Made by a program: the position numbers and the translations under genes
Part shown: positions 53,440-62,152 of the stretch, piece by piece
Numbering within the stretch: the stretch's first letter is position 1
How the letters are laid out: each line of letters begins with the position of its first letter
NCBI RefSeq assembly: GCF_014196495.1
Contig: NZ_JACIDT010000016.1
Location: 21,733-85,732, forward strand
Origin: Sphingobium jiangsuense
GTDB taxonomy: Bacteria > Pseudomonadota > Alphaproteobacteria > Sphingomonadales > Sphingomonadaceae
Length of the DNA: 64,000 bases
Direction: 5' to 3'
Notes under the pieces: model-generated
Database searches by the model: none
What the model was told of the DNA's origin: nothing
The model's input: the letters and a program-made list of their open reading frames with translations, nothing else

Positions 53440-54729
53440 CTATTTCACCTCAACCTGAACGGGAAAGCGATCGAAATAGAAGCCGAAGGGCTGCCTTAAT
53501 TCTTCTCCGGTCACATGGAAGTCGCGTTCGAGATCATATATGATCCTGCCCTTAGCCTGCTCCCCATGTTCGGCCAGATAGCTGTGCAGATCGGCCAGCG
53601 CCTGATCGGTCAGGGGGATGTCGGCGACGCGGTAGATTTCCTTGAGGATCGGATCGGGATTTTTGATCCATTCGTGAAAATAGACGTCGATCGTCTGCTC
53701 CAGGGGCAGGATATCGCGATCCCGCACGCAGGCGTGGAGCAGCTTCTCATAGCGATCGGGCCAGTAGCCGAGCGGTTCTTGTATGTCGATCGTCTTGCGG
53801 AACATGCGCGCCGCATAGGTATACATGGTGAGCTGCGAGCGGATCGAGCCGACCGGATCGCGATGGGTCAGGACGAAAGTGGCGTCGGGAAAGGTCTTAT
53901 AGAGCGCTGGCAATTGTTCCATATGCTGCGGGCATTTGATGACCCAGCGGTTCGGCCCTTTCAGAAAGGTGAGAACCTGCAAGCATTTTTTCAGATAGGC
54001 GTAGGTGCCGGACTGATCGTGGCTCAGATAATAGTCGCGCCAGCGCGGCACCAGCGCCAGCCACTCGATCAGATAGGAGGAAAAGTCGGGCGCCTGGAGT
54101 TCGATATCCTCGCTGATATGGTCGGGCGAAAATTCGTGCATGATCGCCATATAGGGCAGGATGGATTCCATCATCCGCCAGCCCGTTTCGGCCTTGGTCC
54201 AGCGCGGATTGCCGTCTTGGGGAGTCGGGGCTTCGTCGGACGCGGGAACCGGCGCGATCGCTTCCCACCAGGGCAGTGAGCGGAAACGACGGTCGGCAGA
54301 CAGCAGGCCGAGCAGATGCGTCGTGCCCGACCTTGGGAGGCCCGCGACGATGACCGGCCGGTCGATCCGGATGTCCAGTATTTCTGGGTGACGCTTCACC
54401 ATATCCTCGATCCGCAAGCGGGTCGCGGCATAGCGGATCATCATCTGGAACAGATTGGCGCGCGTGACGGCCGAGGCGTTGGCGTCCTCGTCGATCGCCT
54501 GACACCAGACCGCCAGCCGCTCGCGGAAATCGTCCGCGCCGAAATCCGTCAGGCCCGTCTGCGCTTGCGCCGCCGCCAATATGATCTCGGGCCGGAAGAC
54601 GATCTGGTCCGCCGCCGCTTCCGCCCCGGCGATCACCTGCTTCTGAATATCGGTCAGCACGGGACGATGCAGGTCGGTAATGTCGATGATGTTGCGGCGC
54701 GCGGCCTTTTCCTGCGTGGGGCTGCCCAT
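53440..54729 (-). CDS. Sulfotransferase-family protein
   Basis: A 429-aa protein with the PAPS-binding signature VIVAGLPRSGTTHLLGLLSA (5'-phosphosulfate loop) and the 3'-phosphate region FVLTHRDPVGSIRSQLTMYT. The N-terminal extension (IILAAAQAQTGLTDFGADDF) is shared in kind with the second sulfotransferase at 62153, so the two are paralogues. In sphingomonads many such genes sit in catabolic clusters, and few have tested activity. A true sulfuryl transfer role is possible but not shown. It is divergent from the AraC gene. Confidence 0.85.
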   Translation of the reverse strand: MGSPTQEKAARRNIIDITDLHRPVLTDIQKQVIAGAEAAADQIVFRPEIILAAAQAQTGLTDFGADDFRERLAVWCQAIDEDANASAVTRANLFQMMIRYAATRLRIEDMVKRHPEILDIRIDRPVIVAGLPRSGTTHLLGLLSADRRFRSLPWWEAIAPVPASDEAPTPQDGNPRWTKAETGWRMMESILPYMAIMHEFSPDHISEDIELQAPDFSSYLIEWLALVPRWRDYYLSHDQSGTYAYLKKCLQVLTFLKGPNRWVIKCPQHMEQLPALYKTFPDATFVLTHRDPVGSIRSQLTMYTYAARMFRKTIDIQEPLGYWPDRYEKLLHACVRDRDILPLEQTIDVYFHEWIKNPDPILKEIYRVADIPLTDQALADLHSYLAEHGEQAKGRIIYDLERDFHVTGEELRQPFGFYFDRFPVQVEVK

Positions 54730-54880
54730 GTCGCTCTCCTTGTATCGATGCGCCGATTAAAAGCGCGCGCCCTCTCTTCGGCAAGGTGCGCAGCCATTGC
54801 CGTCGCGCCAAATATCGCGTCATAACGCCATGCCGCATGTTGATTGCGGCGCGGCGGGCGAAACCGTGCGGAGAGGATGG

Positions 54881-55759
54881 ATGAACGCTGTTTCCCAGGT
54901 TTATGATCTGCCTGTCACCCCGGCGATGGAGTGCACGGTCAGGGGACGAATCGCGTTGCCCGGCGTGGTGATGGAGCTGCATCATTACCGCTTTCGCGGT
55001 CAGCAGGGCGGGATTTTCTCGCCGCCCCGCAGCTTTCTGGATCTGGCGCTGTCGCCTCGACCCGGTCGGCCTTGCGGAGGCTATGGCGGGATTGCGGACG
55101 GCAGGGCGGCTGCCGTGGGCGACGTGCTTTTCGTTCCGGCTGGCAGCGAGCTTCATACCCGGTGGGGAGAGGGCGAGCAGACATCGATATGCTGCGGCTT
55201 CGACGGGGCGGGGTTCGATCATGACGGGCCGGACCTGTCGCACGACGCCTTGCAGGCATCGCTCGACGTTCGCAGCCCGGCGGTGCGCGACGCGCTGCGG
55301 CGCATCGCGGGCGAGATCGCGCAGCCGGGCTTTTGCAGCGAGATGCTGGCGCAGGCGACATGGCTTCAGGCGGCGATCGAGTTGCAGCGCTATCTGCGTC
55401 TCTCGGGCAGCGATGGCGAAATACGGGCGGGTGGCCTGTCCCGCGCTCAGCTCCAAACCATCAGCGATCGCATCGAGCAGCCCGGCAAACCGCCGTCCGT
55501 CGCCGAGCTGGCTGCGGAATGTGGCCTTTCCACCCGCCACTTCTTCCGCCAGTTCAAGGCCGCGACAGGCCAGACGCTCACCCGCTACGCCACCGACCGC
55601 AAGATCGATCGAGCCAAGCAGTTGTTGCGTCGGGCTGGCCCCGTGATCAAGGTCATCGCCTGGGATTGCGGCTTCGACAGCGCGGCGGCCTTTTCAGCCG
55701 CCTTCCGCAAGGCGACAGGGCTGACGCCCCGACAGTTCCGCGAGGGCATGATGCATTGA
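54881..55759 (+). CDS. AraC-family regulator
   Basis: A 292-aa activator. The N-terminal part (VMELHHYRFRGQQGGIFSPP, AAAVGDVLFVPAGSELHTRW) looks like a cupin-type or oriented sensor domain. The C-terminal AraC domain has two HTHs: PSVAELAAECGLSTRHFFRQ and VIKVIAWDCGFDSAAAFSAA followed by RKATGLTPRQFREG. The start is the ATG of MNAVSQVYD after a GGAGAGG site. It heads the plus-strand cluster and is divergent from the sulfotransferase gene, so it probably controls one or both. Confidence 0.9.
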   Translation: MNAVSQVYDLPVTPAMECTVRGRIALPGVVMELHHYRFRGQQGGIFSPPRSFLDLALSPRPGRPCGGYGGIADGRAAAVGDVLFVPAGSELHTRWGEGEQTSICCGFDGAGFDHDGPDLSHDALQASLDVRSPAVRDALRRIAGEIAQPGFCSEMLAQATWLQAAIELQRYLRLSGSDGEIRAGGLSRAQLQTISDRIEQPGKPPSVAELAAECGLSTRHFFRQFKAATGQTLTRYATDRKIDRAKQLLRRAGPVIKVIAWDCGFDSAAAFSAAFRKATGLTPRQFREGMMH

Positions 55760-55886
55760 AGGCAGGGCCGTTTCGCGATGACATTGGCGCGATCGCGAAA
55801 GCCGCCCCGCTTGTGGACGAACGCCGCCGCCAGCAATGTTGCGCTGAAGCGATGGCCCTGACCGGGTGGCTATGGAGAGAATGGAT

Positions 55887-56672
55887 ATGCCGGAAAACCT
55901 GTTCGACCTCAGCGGCAAGGTGGCGCTGGTCACGGGCGCCAATTCGGGCCTGGGCTTCGGCTTTGCCCGCGGCCTCGCTCGCGCCGGCAGCGACGTCATC
56001 ATCTGGGGACGGCGCGCCGACCGGAATGAGGAAGCGGCGGCGGCGTTGCGCGCTCATGGCGTGCGCGTGTTCGCCGATGTCGTCGATGTCGCAAGCGAAC
56101 CGTCCATCGTCGCCGGTTTCGCCCGCGCGCTCGATGCCATGGGCCGGGTCGACACGGTGGTCGCCAATGCCGGTATCGCCAGCCGGGTGCCGTTCACGGA
56201 GATGGACGTCGCCACCTATCGCAAGCTCATCGATGTCAATCTCGACGGCGCGGTCTTCACCCTGCGCGAGGGCGCGCGGCATATGGCGGCGCGGGCCGAG
56301 GCCGGCGATCCGGGCGGGTCGCTTATCATCTGCGGCAGCGGCTCCATCTTTCAGGGCGTGCCGACCATGGCCCATTACGGCATCGCCAAGGGCGCGCTCA
56401 ACGCGCTGGCCAAGGCGCTGGCGGCCGAACTCGGCCCGATCGGCGTGCGCTGCAACGTCATCGCGCCGGGGTTCATCGAAACCGAAATGACGTTCGCGGA
56501 CCCGGACGTGGGCAAGAAACTCGCCGACATGGTCACGGCGAAGGCGCCGCTCGGCCGCGCGGGCAAGCCTGCCGACCTGGAAGGAGCCGTCGTCTACCTC
56601 GCGAGCGACACGGCCGCCTACCATACCGGCGACACGCTGGTCGTGGACGGGGGCAAGATGTTCGCCAACTGA
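55887..56672 (+). CDS. Short-chain dehydrogenase/reductase
   Basis: A classical SDR of about 261 aa. It has the NAD(P) motif KVALVTGANSGLGFGFARGL, the VVANAGIASRVPF strand, the catalytic Ser region SLIICGSGSIFQ, the Tyr/Lys in AHYGIAKGALNALAKALAAE and the C-terminal PADLEGAVVYLASDTAAYHT. I place the start at the ATG of MPENLFDLSG, eight bases after a GGAGA site; in-frame ATGs at 55866 and 55881 are alternatives. It is the first enzyme gene after the AraC gene. The substrate is unknown. Confidence 0.9.
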   Translation: MPENLFDLSGKVALVTGANSGLGFGFARGLARAGSDVIIWGRRADRNEEAAAALRAHGVRVFADVVDVASEPSIVAGFARALDAMGRVDTVVANAGIASRVPFTEMDVATYRKLIDVNLDGAVFTLREGARHMAARAEAGDPGGSLIICGSGSIFQGVPTMAHYGIAKGALNALAKALAAELGPIGVRCNVIAPGFIETEMTFADPDVGKKLADMVTAKAPLGRAGKPADLEGAVVYLASDTAAYHTGDTLVVDGGKMFAN

Positions 56673-56734
56673 CCGTCCGGTAGGTGCGGCAAAGGGGTTT
56701 TCGGCGGAGCTGTCGATATTATCAGGAGAGAAAC

Positions 56735-57247
56735 ATGTTCGCCCGGCCCAACAGCCAGCATAGCCAGGTCGCCTATGTCACCAACGATCTTATCGCAGCG
56801 ATGGCCGCGCTCAAGGCTGCCTATGACACGCCGGGTTTCTTCGAGATGTCGAACATCCAGCCCGGCGAAGATCCGGCCGGCAAGCCGGTGCTGAAGATCG
56901 CGCTGGCGGTGGTCGGCGGCGTGGAGATCGAACTGATCGAGCCTGTCGGCGACACGGCCCCGCTGTTCAAGGACTTCCTGCCCGATGACGATGGCCTGGC
57001 CATCCGTTTTCATCATGTCGCGACCCGGATCGAGGGGCCGCTCGCCAATTGGGACGCGCATGTCGTCTCGCTCGACCTGACCCGGCATCCGGTCGTGTTC
57101 GAGGGAGCGATCGGCGACATGCTGCGCTACATCTACACCGACGAGCGCGCGACGCTGGGCCATTATGTCGAGCATGTCTGGATGTCGTCCGACCTTCTGT
57201 CGCAGTTGCGCGCGCTCACGCCAAGCTATCCGCCCGTGAAGGACTGA
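56735..57247 (+). CDS. Glyoxalase/VOC-fold protein
   Basis: A 170-aa protein with a vicinal-oxygen-chelate look. It starts with HSQVAYVTNDLIAAMAALKA, then has LALVVGGVEIELIEPV-type sequence (KIALAVVGGVEIELIEPVGD), GLAIRFHHVATRIEG and a late GHYVEHVWMSS. His and Glu residues in these strands could form the metal site. The ATG at 56735 follows an AGGAGAGAAAC site. It lies between the SDR and phosphatase genes. Isomerase, lyase or dioxygenase activity cannot be told apart by eye. Confidence 0.7.
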   Translation: MFARPNSQHSQVAYVTNDLIAAMAALKAAYDTPGFFEMSNIQPGEDPAGKPVLKIALAVVGGVEIELIEPVGDTAPLFKDFLPDDDGLAIRFHHVATRIEGPLANWDAHVVSLDLTRHPVVFEGAIGDMLRYIYTDERATLGHYVEHVWMSSDLLSQLRALTPSYPPVKD

Positions 57248-57251
57248 TCGT

Positions 57252-58016
57252 ATGACCATAGCCCTGTCCCGCCTCAATTTCCGTGACATCGGCGGCCTGC
57301 CGACCGGCGGCGGCGGTCGGGTCCGGCCCGGCATCCTGTTCCGGTCCGAAGGCCCGGCGAGCTTCGTCGAGGATCATCATGCGGAACTGTCGGAACTGGG
57401 CTTTCGCGCGGTAGCGGACCTGAGATCCGAGACCGAACGGCAGGCCGCGGCCCATGGCTGGTGCGGGCCGGATTGCCGGATGCTCGATCTCGACATGAAC
57501 ACGGACTTGCGCGCGCAGGGGGAGGACATGTGGATGTCGCTCGGCCGCGATCCGACCGCGGCCCGCGCCGCCGAGGTGATGGAGCATAATTACGGCCTGA
57601 TGCCGCAAGCCTTTCTGCGCCATCTGCCGCTGATGGTCGACGCGCTGCTTGCGCGTGACACGCCGATGCTGGTCCATTGCACCGCCGGAAAGGACCGGAC
57701 CGGCGTTGTCGTCGCGCTGTTCCTCGATCTGCTCGATGTGCCGCGCCCGGTGATCATCGAGGATTATCGCAAGTCCGATACATTCGGCCAGAATTTACGC
57801 AGGTCGGGCCATTTGAAGAGTGACCTGCAAAAGACCTTCGGCTTCGTGCCGCCCGACGACATGGTGGCGGTGCTGATCGGCGTGCGGGATGATTTCCTCG
57901 CGCGGGCGCTCGACACGGTTTCGGCGCAATGGGGCGGAGTCGAAGGCTATTTCGACGCGGCGGGCGTGGACGGCCCTCGGCGTGCGGCACTGCGGCGGCT
58001 GCTTGCCACAGACTAG
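57252..58016 (+). CDS. Protein-tyrosine-phosphatase-like enzyme
   Basis: A 254-aa enzyme of the tyrosine/serine phosphatase group. Its P-loop is MLVHCTAGKDRTGVVVALFL, with nucleophile Cys143 and the C-x5-R signature. The N-terminal part LNFRDIGGLPTGGGGRVRPG is typical of this bacterial family. Such genes often lie in sphingomonad and actinobacterial catabolic clusters with no known target. It begins three bases after the VOC gene. Confidence 0.88.
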   Translation: MTIALSRLNFRDIGGLPTGGGGRVRPGILFRSEGPASFVEDHHAELSELGFRAVADLRSETERQAAAHGWCGPDCRMLDLDMNTDLRAQGEDMWMSLGRDPTAARAAEVMEHNYGLMPQAFLRHLPLMVDALLARDTPMLVHCTAGKDRTGVVVALFLDLLDVPRPVIIEDYRKSDTFGQNLRRSGHLKSDLQKTFGFVPPDDMVAVLIGVRDDFLARALDTVSAQWGGVEGYFDAAGVDGPRRAALRRLLATD

Positions 58017-58122
58017 GCGGGAAATGTGCGCGGGCGTGTCCGCCGCATTGGCCGGGCTGCTGCTGCCCGGCGGTGGCGCGCTGGCCCTGCCCACAGACCG
58101 GAGCGGATTGGTGGAGAACAAT

Positions 58123-59316
58123 ATGAGCGACAACGGCATTTTCGAATGGGAAGACTTGCTCGACCAGCTTCGCCCCCTGGGCCAGTTGATGCGCGATCGC
58201 ATCCCGCCAAGGCTGCGGAACGACCCGCGCGTCATGCAGGAATCGATACGGCTGCTGCTCTCGGGCGTGTTGCGGACCACCAACGACGCGATCATGCACG
58301 ACCGCAGCCACCCGATCTTCGTGCCCGAACTCAACATCTGCCAGAATATCTTTCAGCCCAATGCGGACACGATCTACAAGGCGGCGCTAATCGAAAAGGG
58401 TGGCACCTACCGTATCCGGGGCGATCGCGGCACCACGCGGATGATGATCCTGGCGCAGCTTGGCCCCGACACGCTGCGCACCGGCCAGCATCACCCCGCG
58501 CAGGATGCCAATGATTTCGACGACCTGCATATCGGCCCGGACGGTCAATTCGATGTCATTCTGTCGCCGGAGCGGCCCGCCGGGCATGCGGGCGACTGGT
58601 GGGAACTGAAACCCGATACCGAAAAGCTGATGATACGGATCGTCGCTTGCGACTGGGGTATAGAGCGCGAACCACGCCTCGGCATCGTTCGCCTGGATGC
58701 CGGGCATGCCGCCAAGGGGCGCCCGACGCTGGCGCAACTCGCCCATCGTTTCAGCGAGATACCGGCCACCGCCGCCGTCTGCGCGCTGGCCTTTCCCGAC
58801 AAGGTGCAGAAGCTGCGCGACGAGGGATTGATCAACACATTGAAGGTCGTCGACTTTTCCCAGATGACGGGCCTTGCCCGGCAATCCTATTATGAAGGCG
58901 CCTATGAACTGGCCGATGACGAGGCGCTGATAACCGAGGTCCGGATTCCGAAGGAGGTCGACTATTGGTCGCTGATCCTGACCAACGAGCTTTATGAGAC
59001 GACCGATTGGTATCATAACCAGTCCAGCCTCAACGCGGCGCAGGCGGTGGTCGATGGCGACGGCTATTTCCGCGCGGTCATTTCCGCGCGCGATCCGGGC
59101 GTCCATAACTGGCTCGACACGTCGGGCTATTCCAGCGGCGCGGTGCAGGGGCGTTGGTTCAACACCGATGAACGGCCCACGCCGACGATGAAAAAGGTGA
59201 AGCTGGCCGATGTGCGCGGCCATCTGCCCGCCGACACGATGCTGGTGACGCCGGACGCGCGCGCCGAAGCGATCCGCGAACGCACGCTCCGCGCGCACAC
59301 GCGCATCATCTGGTAA
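58123..59316 (+). CDS. DUF1214-like protein
   Basis: A protein of about 397 aa, starting MSDNGIFEWEDLLDQLRPLG after a GGTGGAG site. It has NICQNIFQPNADTIYKAALI, YRIRGDRGTTRMMILAQLG and the C-terminal region WSLILTNELYETTDWYHNQS and SARDPGVHNWLDTSGY. This pattern fits DUF1214-containing proteins common in steroid and aromatic catabolic clusters; no reaction is established. An in-frame ATG at 58024 would add a signal-like segment (MCAGVSAALAGLLLPGGGAL), so export is possible if the earlier start is used. Confidence 0.65.
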   Translation: MSDNGIFEWEDLLDQLRPLGQLMRDRIPPRLRNDPRVMQESIRLLLSGVLRTTNDAIMHDRSHPIFVPELNICQNIFQPNADTIYKAALIEKGGTYRIRGDRGTTRMMILAQLGPDTLRTGQHHPAQDANDFDDLHIGPDGQFDVILSPERPAGHAGDWWELKPDTEKLMIRIVACDWGIEREPRLGIVRLDAGHAAKGRPTLAQLAHRFSEIPATAAVCALAFPDKVQKLRDEGLINTLKVVDFSQMTGLARQSYYEGAYELADDEALITEVRIPKEVDYWSLILTNELYETTDWYHNQSSLNAAQAVVDGDGYFRAVISARDPGVHNWLDTSGYSSGAVQGRWFNTDERPTPTMKKVKLADVRGHLPADTMLVTPDARAEAIRERTLRAHTRIIW

Positions 59317-59328
59317 GGGGAAGGGGCG

Positions 59329-59784
59329 ATGAGCGACGCATTGGCCATGCTGTTGGATTATGAGGCGATCCGCAATGTGAAGGCGCGCTATTGCCGCTTT
59401 CTGGACACCAAGGACTGGGACGGCTTTATCGGTCTGTTCACCCCCGACGCCGTGATGGATGTGGAGGAAGATACCGGCCATCCGCCGATCAGCGGCCATG
59501 CCGCCATTCTGGACCAGGTGCGCTTCGCCGTCATCGATGCGCAATCGGCCCATCAAGTCCACTCTTCGGAAATCGACCTGTGCGGCGATGAGGCGCATGT
59601 CGTCACGGCGATGCAGGATCGGGTGGTGTGGGCGCCCGGGAAATGCCCGATTCCCGGCGGCCAGTCGATCACCGGCTTCGGCCATTATACCGAGCGCTAT
59701 GTGCGGCGGGACGGGCAGTGGAAGATCTCCGCGCTCAAGCTCACGCGCCTCTATGTGGAAGTGCATCCGGCACCTGCCTTTTGA
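59329..59784 (+). CDS. SnoaL-like (NTF2-fold) protein
   Basis: A 151-aa SnoaL-like polyketide-cyclase/NTF2-fold domain. It starts with LLDYEAIRNVKARYCRFLDT and has KDWDGFIGLFTPDAVMDVEE, HQVHSSEIDLCGDEAHVVTA and RRDGQWKISALKLTRLYVEV. The fold is used by hydratases, isomerases and small oxygenase subunits. It lies between the DUF1214-like and LLM oxidoreductase genes and probably acts on an intermediate of the same route. Confidence 0.85.
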   Translation: MSDALAMLLDYEAIRNVKARYCRFLDTKDWDGFIGLFTPDAVMDVEEDTGHPPISGHAAILDQVRFAVIDAQSAHQVHSSEIDLCGDEAHVVTAMQDRVVWAPGKCPIPGGQSITGFGHYTERYVRRDGQWKISALKLTRLYVEVHPAPAF

Positions 59785-59838
59785 CAGGTTGCCAATAGTC
59801 CTCCCTCCGGCAATGCAGTGGCATATATCTGAGAGGAC

Positions 59839-60927
59839 ATGAGAATGACGATAGCGGTGGAACCGGGCGCACAGGCGCTGTTCGACAAGTTCGGCACCTA
59901 TATCCTGCCCGGACGGGTCAATGATCCGCGTCGCGGCATCGACGAGGCCAAGGAGGCAGAGCGTATCGGCCTTGGTTGCGTATGGATTTCCGAGCGCTAT
60001 GCTCTGAAGGAGCCGGCGGTGCTGGCCGGCGCGGTGGCAGAGGCCACGTCGAGGATCCGCATCACCGGCACCATGTACGCGACCATGCGTCATCCGCTCG
60101 TCACCGCCAGCGTCGCCGACATGATGCAGGCGATGAGCGGGGAACGGTTCCGCCTGATGTTCGCGCGGGCGGTTCCGGCCTATATGAAGATGCTGGGATC
60201 ACCGCCGATCACCATGGAGCGGCTGGCCGACCTTATCTCCATCTGCCGTCGCCTGTGGGCGGGGGAGAAGATCGATTATGAGGGCGTGCTAGGCAAATTC
60301 CCGGCGATCAGCCTGACCGACCGCCATGGCGGCACGCCCCCGCCGATCATCTTCACCGCGATCGGTCCCAAGAGCCTGGAATTCGCCGGTGAGTATTGCG
60401 ACGGCGTGCTGTTGCATCCCTTCGTCTCGGCGCAAGGGGTGAAGAACAGCGTGAAAATCGTCCGCGATGCGGCGGAAAGGGCCGGGCGCGATCCCATGTC
60501 GGTTCGCATCTACCATAATATCATCGTCGCGCCCGATCTGCCCAAGGATGAAGAGGAAGCCGTTGTCGGCGGCCGCGCCATCACCTATTTCGAACTGCCC
60601 GGCTTTGGCGACCTGATCGTCGATATCAATGGCTGGGATAAGAAGGTGCTGGAGGAAATCCGTGCCCATCCCAAGATTGCGAGCCTCAACGGCAAGCCGG
60701 CGGATCAGGCCTATACCCGGCAGGAACTAGTCGATGTCAGCCGCCTCATTCCGCAACAATGGCTGGACGAGGGCGCCGCTGTCGGGACCGCCGCCCAATG
60801 CGCCGACCAGTTGATGGCGTTTCTGGACGCCGGCGCCGATGAAATCCTGCTCCACGGTTCGTCGCCCAAGGATATGGGGCCGCTCATCACCGAACTGAAG
60901 CGTACGCTGGCGGCAAAGGGGCTGTAA
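59839..60927 (+). CDS. LLM-class flavin-dependent oxidoreductase
   Basis: A 362-aa luciferase-like TIM-barrel enzyme that would use FMN or F420. Visible parts are GIDEAKEAERIGLGCVWISE, ATSRIRITGTMYATMRHPLV, MMQAMSGERFRLMFARAVPA and PPPIIFTAIGPKSLEFAGEY. The C-terminal ADEILLHGSSPKDMGPLI closes the barrel. It is two bases upstream of the kinase-like gene. Similar genes occur with SDR and SnoaL genes in sphingomonad degradation clusters; the substrate is unknown. Confidence 0.87.
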   Translation: MRMTIAVEPGAQALFDKFGTYILPGRVNDPRRGIDEAKEAERIGLGCVWISERYALKEPAVLAGAVAEATSRIRITGTMYATMRHPLVTASVADMMQAMSGERFRLMFARAVPAYMKMLGSPPITMERLADLISICRRLWAGEKIDYEGVLGKFPAISLTDRHGGTPPPIIFTAIGPKSLEFAGEYCDGVLLHPFVSAQGVKNSVKIVRDAAERAGRDPMSVRIYHNIIVAPDLPKDEEEAVVGGRAITYFELPGFGDLIVDINGWDKKVLEEIRAHPKIASLNGKPADQAYTRQELVDVSRLIPQQWLDEGAAVGTAAQCADQLMAFLDAGADEILLHGSSPKDMGPLITELKRTLAAKGL

Positions 60928-60929
60928 TC

Positions 60930-62060
60930 ATGGAACCGCTGACCCCTGATCGGATCACCACCCAGTTGCAGAACTGGCTGGCGAGCGAGAAGCCAGACTG
61001 GCGCGACATCAGGGTTCGTCCGCTCGACGTCACGTTGGGCGCGGGCTTTTCGGCCGATATATTTTTCGTCGATGTCGATTATGCCGATCAGGCAGGCCCG
61101 CAAAACCAGACGCTGGTTGTGCGGCGTCAGCCAATGGATCTGGAAGTCGTGTTCGGCAGCAGTCTGGCGCTTCAGGGCAAGATGATGGCGGCGCTGGATG
61201 CGCGCGGCGATCTGCCCGTGCCGCCATGGATCGGCATGCATCTCGATCCCGACATTCTCGGCCTGCCTTTCCTCGTCATGGGCAAGGTCGAAGGCGAATG
61301 CGCCAAGCAGAAGCCTAATTATAATGTGGAAGGCTGGCTGGTCGACATGACCCCGGAGCAGCGGAAACGCAGCTTCACAAATGCCATCACCGCTTTTGCC
61401 AGCCTGGCGACGATCGATTGGCGCGACGGGTTCGAATTTCTGGCCCAGCCGGAGAACGGGAAGCCGGGCCTCGACCAATATGTCGGCGCGCTGGAGGCGT
61501 GGCACAAGGCGGCCGGACGTGGCCGCCCCATGCCGATCGTCGATACCGCGATGGCCTATGTGCGCGCGAACATGCCGGCCGATGCGGGGGTCAATGTGTT
61601 GTGGGGCGATCCCACGCCGTCGAACGTCATGTTCGCGCCCGATGGCAGCGTCAACGCGCTGATCGACTGGGAGCTTGCGGCGCTGGGACCAGCGGAACTG
61701 GACCTCGCCTGGTGGCTCTATTTCGACGATCTGTTCGGCCGCCGGTTCGGCGTCGCCCGGCTGGAAGGCTTGCCGGGCAAGGAAGAGACCATCGCCATCT
61801 GGGAAACCGCGAGCGGGCAGGAGGCCAGGCATCTCGATTATTATGACATCGTCGCCGCGCTCCGCATGGCGCTGGTTGCGGTCGGCGCTTTCGACCGGCA
61901 GGTCGGCATCGGGAACATCCCGTCCACTAACAAATCGCTCAACGACAATTTCATGACCCTTTATCTGGCCGAAAAGCTGGGGTTGCCCATCCCCGAGCTG
62001 GGACCGGATTTCGTGGCGTTCATGAAGAATCTGACCCCGATAGAGGACAAGGCGGCCTGA
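60930..62060 (+). CDS. APH-like phosphotransferase
   Basis: A 376-aa protein of the aminoglycoside phosphotransferase/choline-kinase fold, in the group often placed beside acyl-CoA dehydrogenase genes. It has LTLGAGFSADIFFVD-like nucleotide strand (PLDVTLGAGFSADIFFVDVD), the catalytic loop VLWGDPTPSNVMF (WGD in place of HGD) and the metal motif ALIDWELAALGPAELDLAWW. The natural phosphate acceptor of this family is unclear; antibiotic resistance is not implied. It follows the LLM gene closely. Confidence 0.85.
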   Translation: MEPLTPDRITTQLQNWLASEKPDWRDIRVRPLDVTLGAGFSADIFFVDVDYADQAGPQNQTLVVRRQPMDLEVVFGSSLALQGKMMAALDARGDLPVPPWIGMHLDPDILGLPFLVMGKVEGECAKQKPNYNVEGWLVDMTPEQRKRSFTNAITAFASLATIDWRDGFEFLAQPENGKPGLDQYVGALEAWHKAAGRGRPMPIVDTAMAYVRANMPADAGVNVLWGDPTPSNVMFAPDGSVNALIDWELAALGPAELDLAWWLYFDDLFGRRFGVARLEGLPGKEETIAIWETASGQEARHLDYYDIVAALRMALVAVGAFDRQVGIGNIPSTNKSLNDNFMTLYLAEKLGLPIPELGPDFVAFMKNLTPIEDKAA

Positions 62061-62152
62061 GGTCATCCGTTCTGCGCGAAATGGGCATTGGCCGCTTGAC
62101 GACGCCCTCCTCAATTAAATATACAGTGTGGAATAATAATATATAGGAGAAG

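Noticed and set aside
60930..62060. Aminoglycoside resistance gene
   Set aside because: The APH-like fold is present, but the WGDPTPSN loop and the catabolic context fit the broad family of unknown phosphotransferases rather than a resistance enzyme.
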